Assembly (NCBI GenBank): GCA_030653365.1
Contig: JAURZL010000007.1
Location: 1-64,000 of the forward strand
From: Anaerolineaceae bacterium
GTDB taxonomy: Bacteria > Chloroflexota > Anaerolineae > Anaerolineales > Anaerolineaceae
Reading direction: 5' to 3'
Length of the DNA: 64,000 nt
In this document: positions 17,421 to 25,899 of the stretch, piece by piece
How positions within the stretch are numbered: position 1 is the stretch's first letter
How the letters are laid out: each line of letters starts with the position of its first letter
Made by a program: the position numbers and the translations under genes
The notes under the pieces: model-generated
Database searches by the model: none
The model's input: only the letters and a program-made list of their open reading frames with translations
Told to the model about the DNA's origin: nothing

Positions 17421-18887
17421 GTGGAAATTTTTAAAGGAATAACTATTATTGGCCTTGGGCCAGGCAATATTGATCTAATCACTAAGCAAACCTGGGAGTG
17501 GATTAATCAGCTGGACGTTATTTACTTAAGGACTGCTCAACATCCTGCCGTCGCTGGATTTCCAAAAAGAATAAAAATCATCTCGTTTGATGAATACTAT
17601 CAACAATTTACCGAATTTGAAAAAGTGTATGAAAAAATCGTTAATTCCATTATTGAACTTGCAAGTGCCGGTACACCTGTAACCTATGCAGTTCCAGGAC
17701 ATCCATTCGTAGCCGAGATGACAAGCCCCCTCATGCTAAAGAAAGCAAAAGAAAGAAATATTCCAGTCAGAGTTTTTGAGGCTGTAAGCTTCCTGGAACC
17801 TACATTCACAGCTTTAGCAGTGGATCCATTTTCAAGTATTACATTAATGGATGCTTTTGACGTTGCAGATGCAAACTTTCCACAATTCCCTCCCAGCAGG
17901 CCAGTACTCATTTCACAGATATATTCTCGAATGATTGCTGCTGAAGTGAAACTAACTTTATTGGAAGTTTATCATGATGAACATCCGGTAAAACTAATTC
18001 ATGCTGCAGGAACAAAGCAACAATTGATTGAAAGTATTCCCCTTTATGAAATTGATCGCAGTAAAAACATTGGTATTCTGACGTCGTTGTATGTCGAACC
18101 AATAGAAAAAGGGACATCCTTCGAAGAATTTCAAGAAATTATTGCTCATTTACGTGCTCCGGATGGGTGTCCTTGGGATCGGGAACAAGATCACAAAAGT
18201 TTACGTCCTCATTTGCTCTCAGAGACGTATGAACTTTTATCTGCACTGGATGATGAAAACCCTGGACATTTAAAAGAAGAATTAGGAGACCTGCTCTTAC
18301 AAATTGTCCTGCATGCACAAATCGCTGCTGAAGAAGGTGATTTTATAATGGCTGATGTCATTAAAGGGATCAGTGATAAATTAATCCGAAGACACCCGCA
18401 TGTTTTTGCCCAACTGCAGGTTGATGGGGTGGAGAATGTTCTGACCAATTGGGAAAAAATCAAAGAGACTGAGCGGTCAGAAAATGGTAAGAAGGATAAT
18501 AACGGGGTCCTGTCAGGTGTTCCGAATGAATATCCAGCTCTCGCACAATCCCAGGAGATTCAGAATCGGGCAGCAAGAGTAGGTTTTGATTGGGATCAAG
18601 TCGAGCCTGTGATTCAAAAGATACACGAAGAAATTAATGAAATAGCTGACTCAACCGACAGGGAGGATCAACTAAAAGAATTAGGAGACTTATTGTTTGC
18701 GATTGTCAATCTGATTCGATGGTACGATGGTGATGCAGAATCAATTTTAAGAGAAACCAACTTGAAATTTCGCAGACGATTTAATTTCATTGAGCAGGAA
18801 GTTAAGAAATTAAATAAATCAATGAAAGATTTTTCATTGGCTGAACTGGATGATTTTTGGGATCAAGTAAAAGGGTTAGGCTTATAA
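17421..18887 (+). CDS. Tetrapyrrole methylase-like / MazG nucleoside triphosphate pyrophosphohydrolase fusion (YabN type)
   Basis: The N-terminal part (about 1-225) has the GITIIGLGPGNIDLIT start and GTPVTYAVPGHP motif of the SAM-dependent tetrapyrrole methylase fold; the C-terminal part (about 235-488) is a tandem MazG domain with CPWDREQDHKSLRPHLLSE, EELGDLLLQIVLHA and a second QLKELGDLLFAIVNLIRW. MazG hydrolyses NTPs to NMP and pyrophosphate; in Bacillus YabN the same fusion exists. Start chosen at GTG 17421 (AGGTGG 5 bases upstream); GTG 17385 is also in frame with a TATGAT box just before it. The stop overlaps tryptophanase on the other strand by 6 bases. Confidence 0.88.
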   Translation: MEIFKGITIIGLGPGNIDLITKQTWEWINQLDVIYLRTAQHPAVAGFPKRIKIISFDEYYQQFTEFEKVYEKIVNSIIELASAGTPVTYAVPGHPFVAEMTSPLMLKKAKERNIPVRVFEAVSFLEPTFTALAVDPFSSITLMDAFDVADANFPQFPPSRPVLISQIYSRMIAAEVKLTLLEVYHDEHPVKLIHAAGTKQQLIESIPLYEIDRSKNIGILTSLYVEPIEKGTSFEEFQEIIAHLRAPDGCPWDREQDHKSLRPHLLSETYELLSALDDENPGHLKEELGDLLLQIVLHAQIAAEEGDFIMADVIKGISDKLIRRHPHVFAQLQVDGVENVLTNWEKIKETERSENGKKDNNGVLSGVPNEYPALAQSQEIQNRAARVGFDWDQVEPVIQKIHEEINEIADSTDREDQLKELGDLLFAIVNLIRWYDGDAESILRETNLKFRRRFNFIEQEVKKLNKSMKDFSLAELDDFWDQVKGLGL

Positions 18888-20255
18888 AGGTTTGAAGCGT
18901 GCAGTAAAGTGCCTCATTAATTCAGGTGCATAAGTGAATTCAAATCCTTTATATTTTGTTCTTTGATCAAATACGGTTTTTGCAGTCTGAACCACATAAT
19001 CCAGGTGGCTTTGTGTGTATACGCGCCTTGGTATCGCAAGACGCACAAGCTCTAACTTGGGATAAACCATTTGCCCTGTCGTTGGATCAGGATGAGCAAA
19101 CATGACTGATCCAATTTCTACCCCTCTCACAGCACCTTCAACATATAATGCGACTGCCAATGTCTGACCAGGAAACTGACCTGGTGGGATATGTGGCATC
19201 ATTTTCCCTGCGTCAATGTACACCGCGTGACCTCCTGCTGGATGCATGATTGGAATACCAGCTTCTGATAATTTATCTGCCAGGTAAGCAGTTTGTCCTA
19301 CCCGATAAGCTAAATAATCTTCCTCAAGGCCTTCATAAAGACCAACAGCAATAGCATCCAGATCACGCCCTGCCAGGCCACCATAGCTAATGAATCCTTC
19401 ACGAAGTATTAATTCATTACAAATTTTGTGATACAGTGACTCATCACGTACCGCCAGGAATCCTCCGATATTTACCAATGCATCTTTTTTGGCACTCATC
19501 CACGCGCCATCTGCTGTATTAAAAATTTCCTGAGCAATACTAAGAATCGATTTGTGTTGATATCCAGGCTCGCGTTGTTTTATGAAATATGCATTTTCAG
19601 CGAATCGACAGGCATCAATGAAGAACAAAATTCCAAATTCATGGTAGAGATCTGCAACCTGGTGAATATTTTCAAGGCTGACTGGTTGCCCACCACCTGC
19701 ATTATTCGTAATTGTAATGGTTCCAAAGGGGATGTTCTCAGCTCCAGTGGAAATGATGAATTCTCTGAGTTTTTGTAAATCCATGTTTCCTTTGAAAGGA
19801 TCTAGATTTTCAGGGTTATAAGCCTGACCGTTCACTAGATTTATTGGAATTGCATTTCTGGCACGAATGTTTCCTTCAGTTGTGTCAAAATGCATGTTTG
19901 AAGGAATGAATTGACCTGGCTTGACCAAAATATTCACTAATATATTTTCAGCTGCACGTCCCTGATGAGTGGGTACAAAAAATTCAAATGCAAAAATATT
20001 ATCCATCGCTTCTTTGAATCGGAAAAATGATTTTGCGCCAGCATATGATTCGTCGCCCGTCATTATTGCAGCCCATTGAAATTGGCTCATAGAACCTGTG
20101 CCTGAATCTGTTAACATATCAATAAATACATCCTCAGCTCTCAAATTAAATAAGTTGTATCCAGCAGTTTTGATGGCTGACTCTCTTGCTTTTTTGTCTA
20201 TCAACTTAATTGGCTCAACCATTTTTATTCGAAAAGGTTCAGGCAGATAACTCAT
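18882..20255 (-). CDS. tnaA: Tryptophanase (L-tryptophan indole-lyase)
   Basis: The 457-residue PLP enzyme splits L-tryptophan to indole, pyruvate and ammonia. MSAKKD (K257) is the PLP lysine; THQGRAAE and the IPRRVYTQSH motifs are family-wide. The close relative tyrosine phenol-lyase has Thr124 and Arg381 to hold the phenol oxygen; here these positions are D124 (HFDTT) and I381 (VEIGS), as in tryptophanase. AAGGAG lies 6 bases before the ATG. Downstream it converges on and overlaps the MazG gene; upstream a palindromic repeat intervenes. No TnaC-like Trp leader peptide was recognised. Confidence 0.85.
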   Translation of the reverse strand: MSYLPEPFRIKMVEPIKLIDKKARESAIKTAGYNLFNLRAEDVFIDMLTDSGTGSMSQFQWAAIMTGDESYAGAKSFFRFKEAMDNIFAFEFFVPTHQGRAAENILVNILVKPGQFIPSNMHFDTTEGNIRARNAIPINLVNGQAYNPENLDPFKGNMDLQKLREFIISTGAENIPFGTITITNNAGGGQPVSLENIHQVADLYHEFGILFFIDACRFAENAYFIKQREPGYQHKSILSIAQEIFNTADGAWMSAKKDALVNIGGFLAVRDESLYHKICNELILREGFISYGGLAGRDLDAIAVGLYEGLEEDYLAYRVGQTAYLADKLSEAGIPIMHPAGGHAVYIDAGKMMPHIPPGQFPGQTLAVALYVEGAVRGVEIGSVMFAHPDPTTGQMVYPKLELVRLAIPRRVYTQSHLDYVVQTAKTVFDQRTKYKGFEFTYAPELMRHFTARFKPL

Positions 20256-20271
20256 TCATAGCTCCTTTTGG

Positions 20272-20340
20272 TTGTATCATCTCATGAAAATGGGGGTAGA
20301 GGGGGTTCGCCAAAAACAACCTTGCAACAATTATGAAAAG
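20272..20340 (+). repeat. Dispersed palindromic repeat, forward copy
   Basis: Begins with the exact 12-base left end TTGTATCATCTC and ends TTATGAAAAG, matching the copy at 56180-56249. The centre is eroded (GGGGGTT...AAAAACAACC). It lies between the divergent tryptophanase and DUF4097-like genes; the rest of this 297-base gap is AT-rich with promoter elements. Confidence 0.7.
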
Positions 20341-20447
20341 ATTTCTTTGGTGTTTCATTGGCATTTTAGTTTACATGGTTTTCAATTTTTTTGCACGAGA
20401 TTTTCATTTTTTTGTGTTTATTGTTAATATTTTATAATCATTTATCG

Positions 20448-20521
20448 AATATTAATAATATTTATATATATGTTGATAATATTTAATAATATATTGACAA
20501 ATATTAGAAATATGCTAAACT
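20448..20521 (+). promoter_or_regulatory. AT-rich promoter with palindromic operator-like sites
   Basis: TTGACA at 20494-20499 and TAAACT at 20516-20521 (16-base spacer) form a good promoter for the gene at 20553. Upstream lies a perfect 15-base palindrome AATATTAATAATATT at 20448-20462, and an imperfect second copy of the same theme at about 20478-20494 touching the -35 box. This layout fits repression or activation by a dimeric regulator; which one is unknown. Confidence 0.5.
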
Positions 20522-20552
20522 AATTTTAGAAAACGTTTGATTGGAGAAATCT

Positions 20553-21695
20553 ATGAAAAGAGAATCTTTCAGTGAAATTAGTTCAATAAATTTAATTGGT
20601 AAAAAAAGTGTGTTTGTTCGATCGTGGGAAAATAATGAAATAGAAGTACGTTATCCTGAAAATAAGGAATGTCAAATAGGTATTGATCATGGTCACATGG
20701 AAATTAATGCTAAAAGTTATTGTATCATTTCAATGCCAGGCCATGTCAAATTATCTATTGAAAGAGTATATGGAAATTTTGAATTTGCTGGACAATTAGC
20801 CTCAATTGATATCGATAATATTTCCGGTAATTGTTCAATTCAATCTGCGGAATCATTATCTATCCAAAATGTAAGTGGAAATTGTAAAATTGGATCTATG
20901 GGAACACAATCAACAATACGGAATGTTGGTGGCAATTTTCATTTCATTGTTGATAATGGATCAATAATTGTCAACGGTGTGGGAGGTAATTTGTCAGGAA
21001 AGGCTGAGAGCATCTGTCTTTCTACTACGGTGGGTGGAAACCTCAAATTAATCATTAATAAATTTGAAGGGGAAGGAAACCAATTGCGAGCTGGAGGATC
21101 AATTAAGTTAAATATTTCTGATCTGGATAATTCAAGGATTGATGCGAAAGCAGGCGGAATTGCGTCCTATGTTTATAAAGATGAATCAGAAAGATTCCAA
21201 AATGGAAAATTTGAAAAGAAATTTGGAAATGCCGAGAGAATTATTCAATTAAGGGCTGGGGGAAACATAAAAATCAGTGATCAAGAAGCTGAATTTGAAA
21301 TAAACCAAACTTTTGGTTCTGTTGAAGAAGATTATATTGATCAGATGGAACAGAAATTTGAAGCGCGTGGAAGACAGAGTACTGGTTTTGATTTCTCAGA
21401 TTTCTTCGATTTCGATGGTGAAATTGGAGAAAAAATCCGTGAGAAATCCCAAATGGCTGATGAAAAAATTCAAAGAGCAATGGAAAAAATGGAGAGGAAA
21501 TTTTCATTTAAAGAGGAGTTTGGAGATATTCCAAGACCCCCTCGTCCGATTTCTCCATTTGAATCTCAATCAAAAACACCGAAGGCTACTCCAATCAGTA
21601 ATGAAGAAAAGATGATGGTGTTACGAATGTTACAGGAAAACAAAATTTCAGCAGAAGAAGCAGATCGTTTATTAAAAGCATTAGAGCAAAATTAA
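20553..21695 (+). CDS. DUF4097-like beta-repeat protein with C-terminal SHOCT-like helical motif
   Basis: The 380-residue product has no signal peptide or membrane segment. Residues about 40-230 contain repeated strands around GGN/SGN steps (NVSGNCKI, NVGGNFHF, GVGGNLSG, TVGGNLKL, RAGGSIKL, RAGGNIKI), the pattern of DUF4097/YvlB-type beta-solenoids. A charged helical stretch (about 275-325) follows, then a proline-rich linker and a final helical hairpin VLRMLQENKISAEEADRLLKAL. YvlB/LiaX relatives act in cell-envelope stress responses; that role is inference. Start 20553 chosen over an in-frame TTG at 20541, which is part of the GGAG ribosome site. The next gene carries the same helical hairpin. 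Confidence 0.6.
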   Translation: MKRESFSEISSINLIGKKSVFVRSWENNEIEVRYPENKECQIGIDHGHMEINAKSYCIISMPGHVKLSIERVYGNFEFAGQLASIDIDNISGNCSIQSAESLSIQNVSGNCKIGSMGTQSTIRNVGGNFHFIVDNGSIIVNGVGGNLSGKAESICLSTTVGGNLKLIINKFEGEGNQLRAGGSIKLNISDLDNSRIDAKAGGIASYVYKDESERFQNGKFEKKFGNAERIIQLRAGGNIKISDQEAEFEINQTFGSVEEDYIDQMEQKFEARGRQSTGFDFSDFFDFDGEIGEKIREKSQMADEKIQRAMEKMERKFSFKEEFGDIPRPPRPISPFESQSKTPKATPISNEEKMMVLRMLQENKISAEEADRLLKALEQN

Positions 21696-21698
21696 ATC

Positions 21699-21777
21699 AT
21701 TTCATGAGTGGTCAGCGTTTTTTGTTGATAACAACCACCAAAAAAACCGCTGTCCCTGGATTATTGAGATGATACAA
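21699..21777 (-). repeat. Dispersed palindromic repeat, reverse copy
   Basis: On the minus strand it starts with the exact left end TTGTATCATCTC (complement of 21766-21777) and continues CAATAATCC. The centre pairs imperfectly through a run of seven A against six T around 21716-21750. It occupies most of the gap between the two SHOCT-motif genes. Confidence 0.7.
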
Positions 21778-21805
21778 AATCAGGTCAAAAATTGAGGAAG
21801 TTACA

Positions 21806-22423
21806 ATGGAACATAACCGCTTGGATATTTTACGAAAAGTTGAACAGGGTGAAATCTCTTTAGATCAGGCTTCTGAAATGCTTACTTTAATAGAACAAAA
21901 TCAGCACGAAAATATCACTCAACCTGAGGTGATTTATCATCCCGAAGAGTCAATTCAGGATCAGGTCTCACCATCAAAAGAAAAACCGTCCTGGGCATTT
22001 CTCTTCTGGGTAATCCCTTTAATTTTTGGTTTGATCCTGACTATATTCTCATCCACATGGTTATATCAAAATTATCAATCATCTGGTCTGGGCTTTAAAT
22101 TCTGGTTAACCTGGATACCATTCTTAATTGGTGTGTTTATGATTTATTTTGGTTGGATATTGCAAAAAGCCAGATGGATCCATGTTAATATTAAACAACC
22201 AAAAGGTGAACGTCCTCAACGAATTTTAATTGCATTTCCATTACCATTTCAATTATTGGGTCTGATTTTTAGATTATTTAAAGGAAAAATGCCGTCAAAG
22301 ATGGGTAATTTTGACATTGAAGAACTGATGGAATCAATTGATCAGCAAATTAAAAAAGAAGAACCGCTGTATGTTCATGTCGATGATGAGGATGGAACGA
22401 AGGTTGAAGTCTATATAGGTTAA
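21806..22423 (+). CDS. Membrane protein with N-terminal SHOCT-like motif, function unknown
   Basis: The 205-residue protein starts with a helical hairpin (LDILRKVEQGEISLDQASEMLTLIEQN in part, residues 5-32) closely resembling the C-terminus of the preceding protein. A linker leads to two membrane helices (about 64-86 and 98-119), a basic amphipathic stretch with a further hydrophobic patch near 145-158, and an acidic C-terminus VHVDDEDGTKVEVYIG. Likely a cytoplasmic-membrane partner of the upstream beta-repeat protein, by shared motif and adjacency. No enzyme motif seen. Confidence 0.6.
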   Translation: MEHNRLDILRKVEQGEISLDQASEMLTLIEQNQHENITQPEVIYHPEESIQDQVSPSKEKPSWAFLFWVIPLIFGLILTIFSSTWLYQNYQSSGLGFKFWLTWIPFLIGVFMIYFGWILQKARWIHVNIKQPKGERPQRILIAFPLPFQLLGLIFRLFKGKMPSKMGNFDIEELMESIDQQIKKEEPLYVHVDDEDGTKVEVYIG

Positions 22424-22522
22424 AAATCGAATTTACTAAATGCGTCTGAAATCCTGGCGCATTTTGGTTTTAAATCAAGAAATCCGTTATTCATTATCTT
22501 TTTTAAGAAATATACTTCGTAT

Positions 22523-22596
22523 CTTTTCAACTTAGCAGTCAGGGTGTTTTTGGTGGCCATACCCACCAAAAACACCTGTATATTGTGATAACACGA
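22523..22596 (-). repeat. Dispersed palindromic repeat with perfect 14-bp stem
   Basis: GGTGTTTTTGGTGG at 22543-22556 pairs exactly with CCACCAAAAACACC at 22563-22576, 6-base loop. Flanks match the family ends in reverse orientation: CTTTTCA at 22523 and TATTGTGATAACAC toward 22596. It lies between two same-strand genes and could also stop or slow transcription, but no U-run follows. Confidence 0.75.
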
Positions 22597-22613
22597 GTTT
22601 TCATTAAGCTGAT

Positions 22614-22619
22614 TATAAT
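22614..22619 (+). promoter_or_regulatory. TATAAT box 6 bases before start codon
   Basis: A perfect -10 hexamer ends 6 bases before the ATG at 22626, so transcription would begin at or next to the start codon (leaderless). No good -35 hexamer lies at 17 bases. Confidence 0.35.
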
Positions 22620-22625
22620 TTAGGG

Positions 22626-23288
22626 ATGTTGCGTGGAAAAAACAAACTTTATTTTTACTTCAGCATATTCCTGTTTTCAGTTATCCTGATATCTATTGCA
22701 AATTTGCCTTCTCCTAAGGATGTCAGTAAGGTCATAATAAAGTCAGAATTATATCAACCACGAGAATTAGTAATTGAGATTCCCAGAAATATATGGGTTG
22801 GACAGCCTGGAAGAATAATAGTAGAGATTAATAATGAAGAACCTGGAGATCAAAATAATTCCTCAAAAATATTAATTGATCAGGAATCTGATGATGAATA
22901 TGATTTTGATTTTTCAGACAATGAAATTTTTCAAAATATCGAGTTCGATTTAGTTTTAACCGGAGCGATCATTGACCCAAAGGGAGTTTTGATCACTCCC
23001 CTTATGAATGATCACAATATGATGTTTGAATGGAAGATTGATCCTACTGGGGATGTGGATATTGTTGGAAGTATTTGGATTTATATTAATTCAAACGCGA
23101 ATAAAAATAATCAGCCCAATAAGCGGATATTAATTTTTACAAAAAATATTCAAATTAATCACGATCATTTTTTGGGGATAAGAATGAAAACAATCAATTG
23201 GATAGCAATTATTGGCTTTGTGGCCAGTATATTGTCAATTATTCGATTTCAAAAATCATCTGGCTATTTTGGAAATAAAAATTTGTAA
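22626..23288 (+). CDS. Unknown bitopic envelope protein
   Basis: The 220-residue product has an N-terminal membrane helix (about 9-27), a roughly 155-residue extracytoplasmic domain rich in Asn, Asp and Ile with beta-strand character (VGQPGRIIVEINNEEPGD, FDLVLTGAIIDPKGVLI), and a second membrane helix (about 188-206) with a short basic tail. It has no cysteines forming pairs and no catalytic motif I recognise. The middle may be an immunoglobulin-like beta-sandwich (inference). It lacks an obvious Shine-Dalgarno site and sits just before the complex I operon. Confidence 0.6.
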   Translation: MLRGKNKLYFYFSIFLFSVILISIANLPSPKDVSKVIIKSELYQPRELVIEIPRNIWVGQPGRIIVEINNEEPGDQNNSSKILIDQESDDEYDFDFSDNEIFQNIEFDLVLTGAIIDPKGVLITPLMNDHNMMFEWKIDPTGDVDIVGSIWIYINSNANKNNQPNKRILIFTKNIQINHDHFLGIRMKTINWIAIIGFVASILSIIRFQKSSGYFGNKNL

Positions 23289-23309
23289 ATACTATTATAA
23301 TAAATTTGA

Positions 23310-23340
23310 TTGACAGGAAATTTCCAGTTCGGAATAGGAT
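23310..23340 (+). promoter_or_regulatory. Candidate promoter of the complex I membrane-arm operon
   Basis: TTGACA at 23310-23315 and TAGGAT at 23335-23340 with a 19-base spacer lie about 90 bases before nuoA. The -35 is perfect, the -10 moderate and the spacing slightly long. A TAAAAT at 23361-23366 is an alternative -10. Confidence 0.35.
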
Positions 23341-23429
23341 AATATGGATTTTGTTTGTGATAAAATGAACTTGCCTTAGCGGGTTGGGCGAGATTTTACA
23401 CAGACTGATTCAAAATTTTAGGAGAGTCT

Positions 23430-23786
23430 ATGCTGAACCAATGGCTATATATAGGTATCTTTTTCATTGTTGCTTTATTTTTACCCTTCGTAGCCATTTT
23501 TTTGGCACGAATTTTATCACCAAAAAAACCAACAAAAATAAAAAATTCAGTATATGAATGCGGGATGGAAACATATAAGCCTACCTGGATTCAATTCAAG
23601 ATCCAGTATTACCTTTATGGTCTGGTTTTTTTAATATTTGACGTTGAAATTGTTTTCCTATTTCCATTTGCTGTTGCATACAACAAACTGGCATTGTTTG
23701 CGGTTGTTGAAGCCATCATATTTATTCTGATCCTATTGGTTGGATATTTATACATTTGGCGAAAAGACGCATTAACCTGGCAATAA
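23430..23786 (+). CDS. nuoA: NADH-quinone oxidoreductase subunit A
   Basis: The 118-residue, three-helix subunit has the YECGMETYKP loop (cysteine near the quinone site) and FDVEIVFLFP in TM2, both diagnostic. NuoA helps link membrane and peripheral arms of complex I. In most bacteria nuoB-D follow; here nuoH comes next, 19 bases downstream. AGGAGAG precedes the ATG. Confidence 0.96.
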   Translation: MLNQWLYIGIFFIVALFLPFVAIFLARILSPKKPTKIKNSVYECGMETYKPTWIQFKIQYYLYGLVFLIFDVEIVFLFPFAVAYNKLALFAVVEAIIFILILLVGYLYIWRKDALTWQ

Positions 23787-23805
23787 TTCTAAAAGAGAGA
23801 TAAGT

Positions 23806-25038
23806 ATGAAAATTCTGGAATTCTTATCCGATCCGATTATCGAAATTCAAGAATGGATAATTCAACTATTTACCAATTGGGGTGTTGCGCAAGAATGGCA
23901 AACATTTCTTTTATACCTGATTGGTTCAGCAATTTTAGGTACGTCTGCACTATTAATTACATTAGTATTAATTTGGGCAGAACGAAAAATAATTGGCAGG
24001 TTGCAGGATCGTTTAGGACCCAATCGTATTGGTCCATGGGGAATTTTCCAGCCAGTAGCGGATATGTTAAAGATATTTATTAAGGAACACATTATTCCAG
24101 ATGAAGTGGATCCAATTCCTTACCACATTGCTCCAATTATTTCAGTGGCATCAGTTCTACTCATGTGGGCGATTGTTCCATTTTCAGATAATGTCAGGGG
24201 ATCAGACTTAAATGTAGCAATTTTATTCCTCCTTGGTGTTGGTGGTCTGGGAGAACTTGGGGTAATTTTAGCTGGGTGGGGATCTAACAATAAATATTCC
24301 ATGTTGGCAGCTTTTCGGGCATCCGCACAAATGATTTCCTATGAAGTTCCTATGGCAATCGTTTTATTAATAACGGTGATTTTATCTGGCTCCATGTCAT
24401 TGGGTGATATTGTACGTTCACAGAATATTGCCTATATATTTTTCCTGCCTCTTGGTGCATTCATCTTTTTCATTGCTTCGATTGCAGAAAATGGAAGAGC
24501 TCCTTTTGACCTGGCTGAAGCCGAATCGGAATTAGTGGCTGGATTCAATATGGAATATTCTGGACTGAAATTTGGTATGTTTTATGTTGCAGATTTTCTG
24601 AGAGCTTTCACCTCTTCTGTGATTTTCGCTACGATATTTCTCGGTGGTTGGCGTGGGCCGGGTGCAGAACAAATCCCCATATTGGGATTTTTCTATTTAT
24701 TAATTAAATCAACGATTATCTGGTTTATTGGTGTCTGGATTCGGGGAAGCATGCCACGTTTTAGAGTAGATCAGATGATGGCGATCACCTGGAAATTCCT
24801 TACCCCACTCTCGCTTGCATTGCTGATTGTAATTTCTTTTGTAAACAAGCTTTTAGTGAATTCCTCTCAATTAGTCCAGATTGGTGTTTTTCTGGTCATA
24901 AATATTGTGTTGTTTTATATAGGATATTTAATTTCCAATAAATTAATAAAAGAAAAAGTACGTATCGAAGTATCATCTCATGAAAGAGCTTTGGCGCAAC
25001 CTACGAATATCTTCACCCAGCCAAATTCTGGAGGTTAA
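23806..25038 (+). CDS. nuoH: NADH-quinone oxidoreductase subunit H
   Basis: The 410-residue subunit forms the quinone-chamber base of complex I. Motifs: WAERKIIGRLQDRLGPNRIGP, then GIFQPVADMLKIFIKE, and AENGRAPFDLAEAESELVAG with the acidic residues of the E-channel. About eight membrane helices plus a C-terminal extension beyond the usual 330-350 residues. Its TAA lies one base before the nuoJ GTG. Confidence 0.96.
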   Translation: MKILEFLSDPIIEIQEWIIQLFTNWGVAQEWQTFLLYLIGSAILGTSALLITLVLIWAERKIIGRLQDRLGPNRIGPWGIFQPVADMLKIFIKEHIIPDEVDPIPYHIAPIISVASVLLMWAIVPFSDNVRGSDLNVAILFLLGVGGLGELGVILAGWGSNNKYSMLAAFRASAQMISYEVPMAIVLLITVILSGSMSLGDIVRSQNIAYIFFLPLGAFIFFIASIAENGRAPFDLAEAESELVAGFNMEYSGLKFGMFYVADFLRAFTSSVIFATIFLGGWRGPGAEQIPILGFFYLLIKSTIIWFIGVWIRGSMPRFRVDQMMAITWKFLTPLSLALLIVISFVNKLLVNSSQLVQIGVFLVINIVLFYIGYLISNKLIKEKVRIEVSSHERALAQPTNIFTQPNSGG

Positions 25039-25039
25039 C

Positions 25040-25567
25040 GTGACACCTTTACAAATTGTTTTCTTACTCGTCTCGATTGTCACCATTTTCTCTGCAATTT
25101 TGGTTGTGAGTTTACAAAAGATTTTTCATGCAGCCCTATGGTTGATCGTTACCTTAATGGGGGTTGCCATTTTATTCGTGTTATTAGAAGCAAGTTTTTT
25201 CGCTGCAGTCCAAATTCTGGTTTACATAGGTGCAATTGCGATTATTTTGATTTTCGCCATTATGTTGACTCGAAATATTATGAGCGATGAAGAGCTTCAG
25301 AGTAACCGTTCATGGGGATTAGTTCTTCTCCTTGTTGTCGTTTTTGCTGTAATCTTCATAAACCAACTTTCTCAAAGTGCAATTTTCAATTCAATATTGT
25401 ACCCGTTGGAAGTTCAAGGCCAGGATAACATCATGGCTTTTGGTCAAGGGCTTTTAGATCCAGCTGGTTTTGCATTACCCTTTGAATTGGCTTCTTTATT
25501 GCTTCTTGCTGCGCTTGTTGGCGGTGTTTATTTAGCCATGGATAAAAAAGGAGGGGAAGCGAAATGA
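25040..25567 (+). CDS. nuoJ: NADH-quinone oxidoreductase subunit J
   Basis: The 175-residue five-helix subunit carries LVYIGAIAIILIFAIMLTR around the TM3 pi-bulge region. Start chosen at GTG 25040 because GGAGG lies 5 bases upstream at 25030-25034; an in-frame ATG at 24980 would overlap nuoH by 59 bases. It overlaps nuoK by ATGA. Confidence 0.94.
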   Translation: MTPLQIVFLLVSIVTIFSAILVVSLQKIFHAALWLIVTLMGVAILFVLLEASFFAAVQILVYIGAIAIILIFAIMLTRNIMSDEELQSNRSWGLVLLLVVVFAVIFINQLSQSAIFNSILYPLEVQGQDNIMAFGQGLLDPAGFALPFELASLLLLAALVGGVYLAMDKKGGEAK

Positions 25568-25884
25568 TCCCACTTTCCTGGTATCTAATCGTAGCTGCTG
25601 TTTTATTCAGTGTTGGAATGTTTGGTGCAATCTCCAGAAAGAACGCAATTGCGATTCTCATCAGTATTGAATTAATGCTTAATGCTGTAAATATCAACAT
25701 CCTGGCTTTTTGGCATTATCATTCTCAAACGCTTGGATATACTGATTTACATGGAATGGTCTTTGCTGCAATCGTAATTATGGCTGCAGCTGCAGAAGTA
25801 GCAGTTGGATTGGCATTAATTATCGCTGTTTATCGTCAAAGAAAAACAGTTGTTGCGTCAGAAGTAAATGTGCTAAAAGGCTAA
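25564..25884 (+). CDS. nuoK: NADH-quinone oxidoreductase subunit K
   Basis: The 106-residue three-helix MrpC-like subunit keeps both functional glutamates: ISIELMLNAVNINILAF in TM2 and AAAEVAVGLALI in TM3, part of the central proton path. Normal length; ATGA overlap with nuoJ. Confidence 0.96.
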   Translation: MIPLSWYLIVAAVLFSVGMFGAISRKNAIAILISIELMLNAVNINILAFWHYHSQTLGYTDLHGMVFAAIVIMAAAAEVAVGLALIIAVYRQRKTVVASEVNVLKG

Positions 25885-25899
25885 TGGAGGATGTCAATC

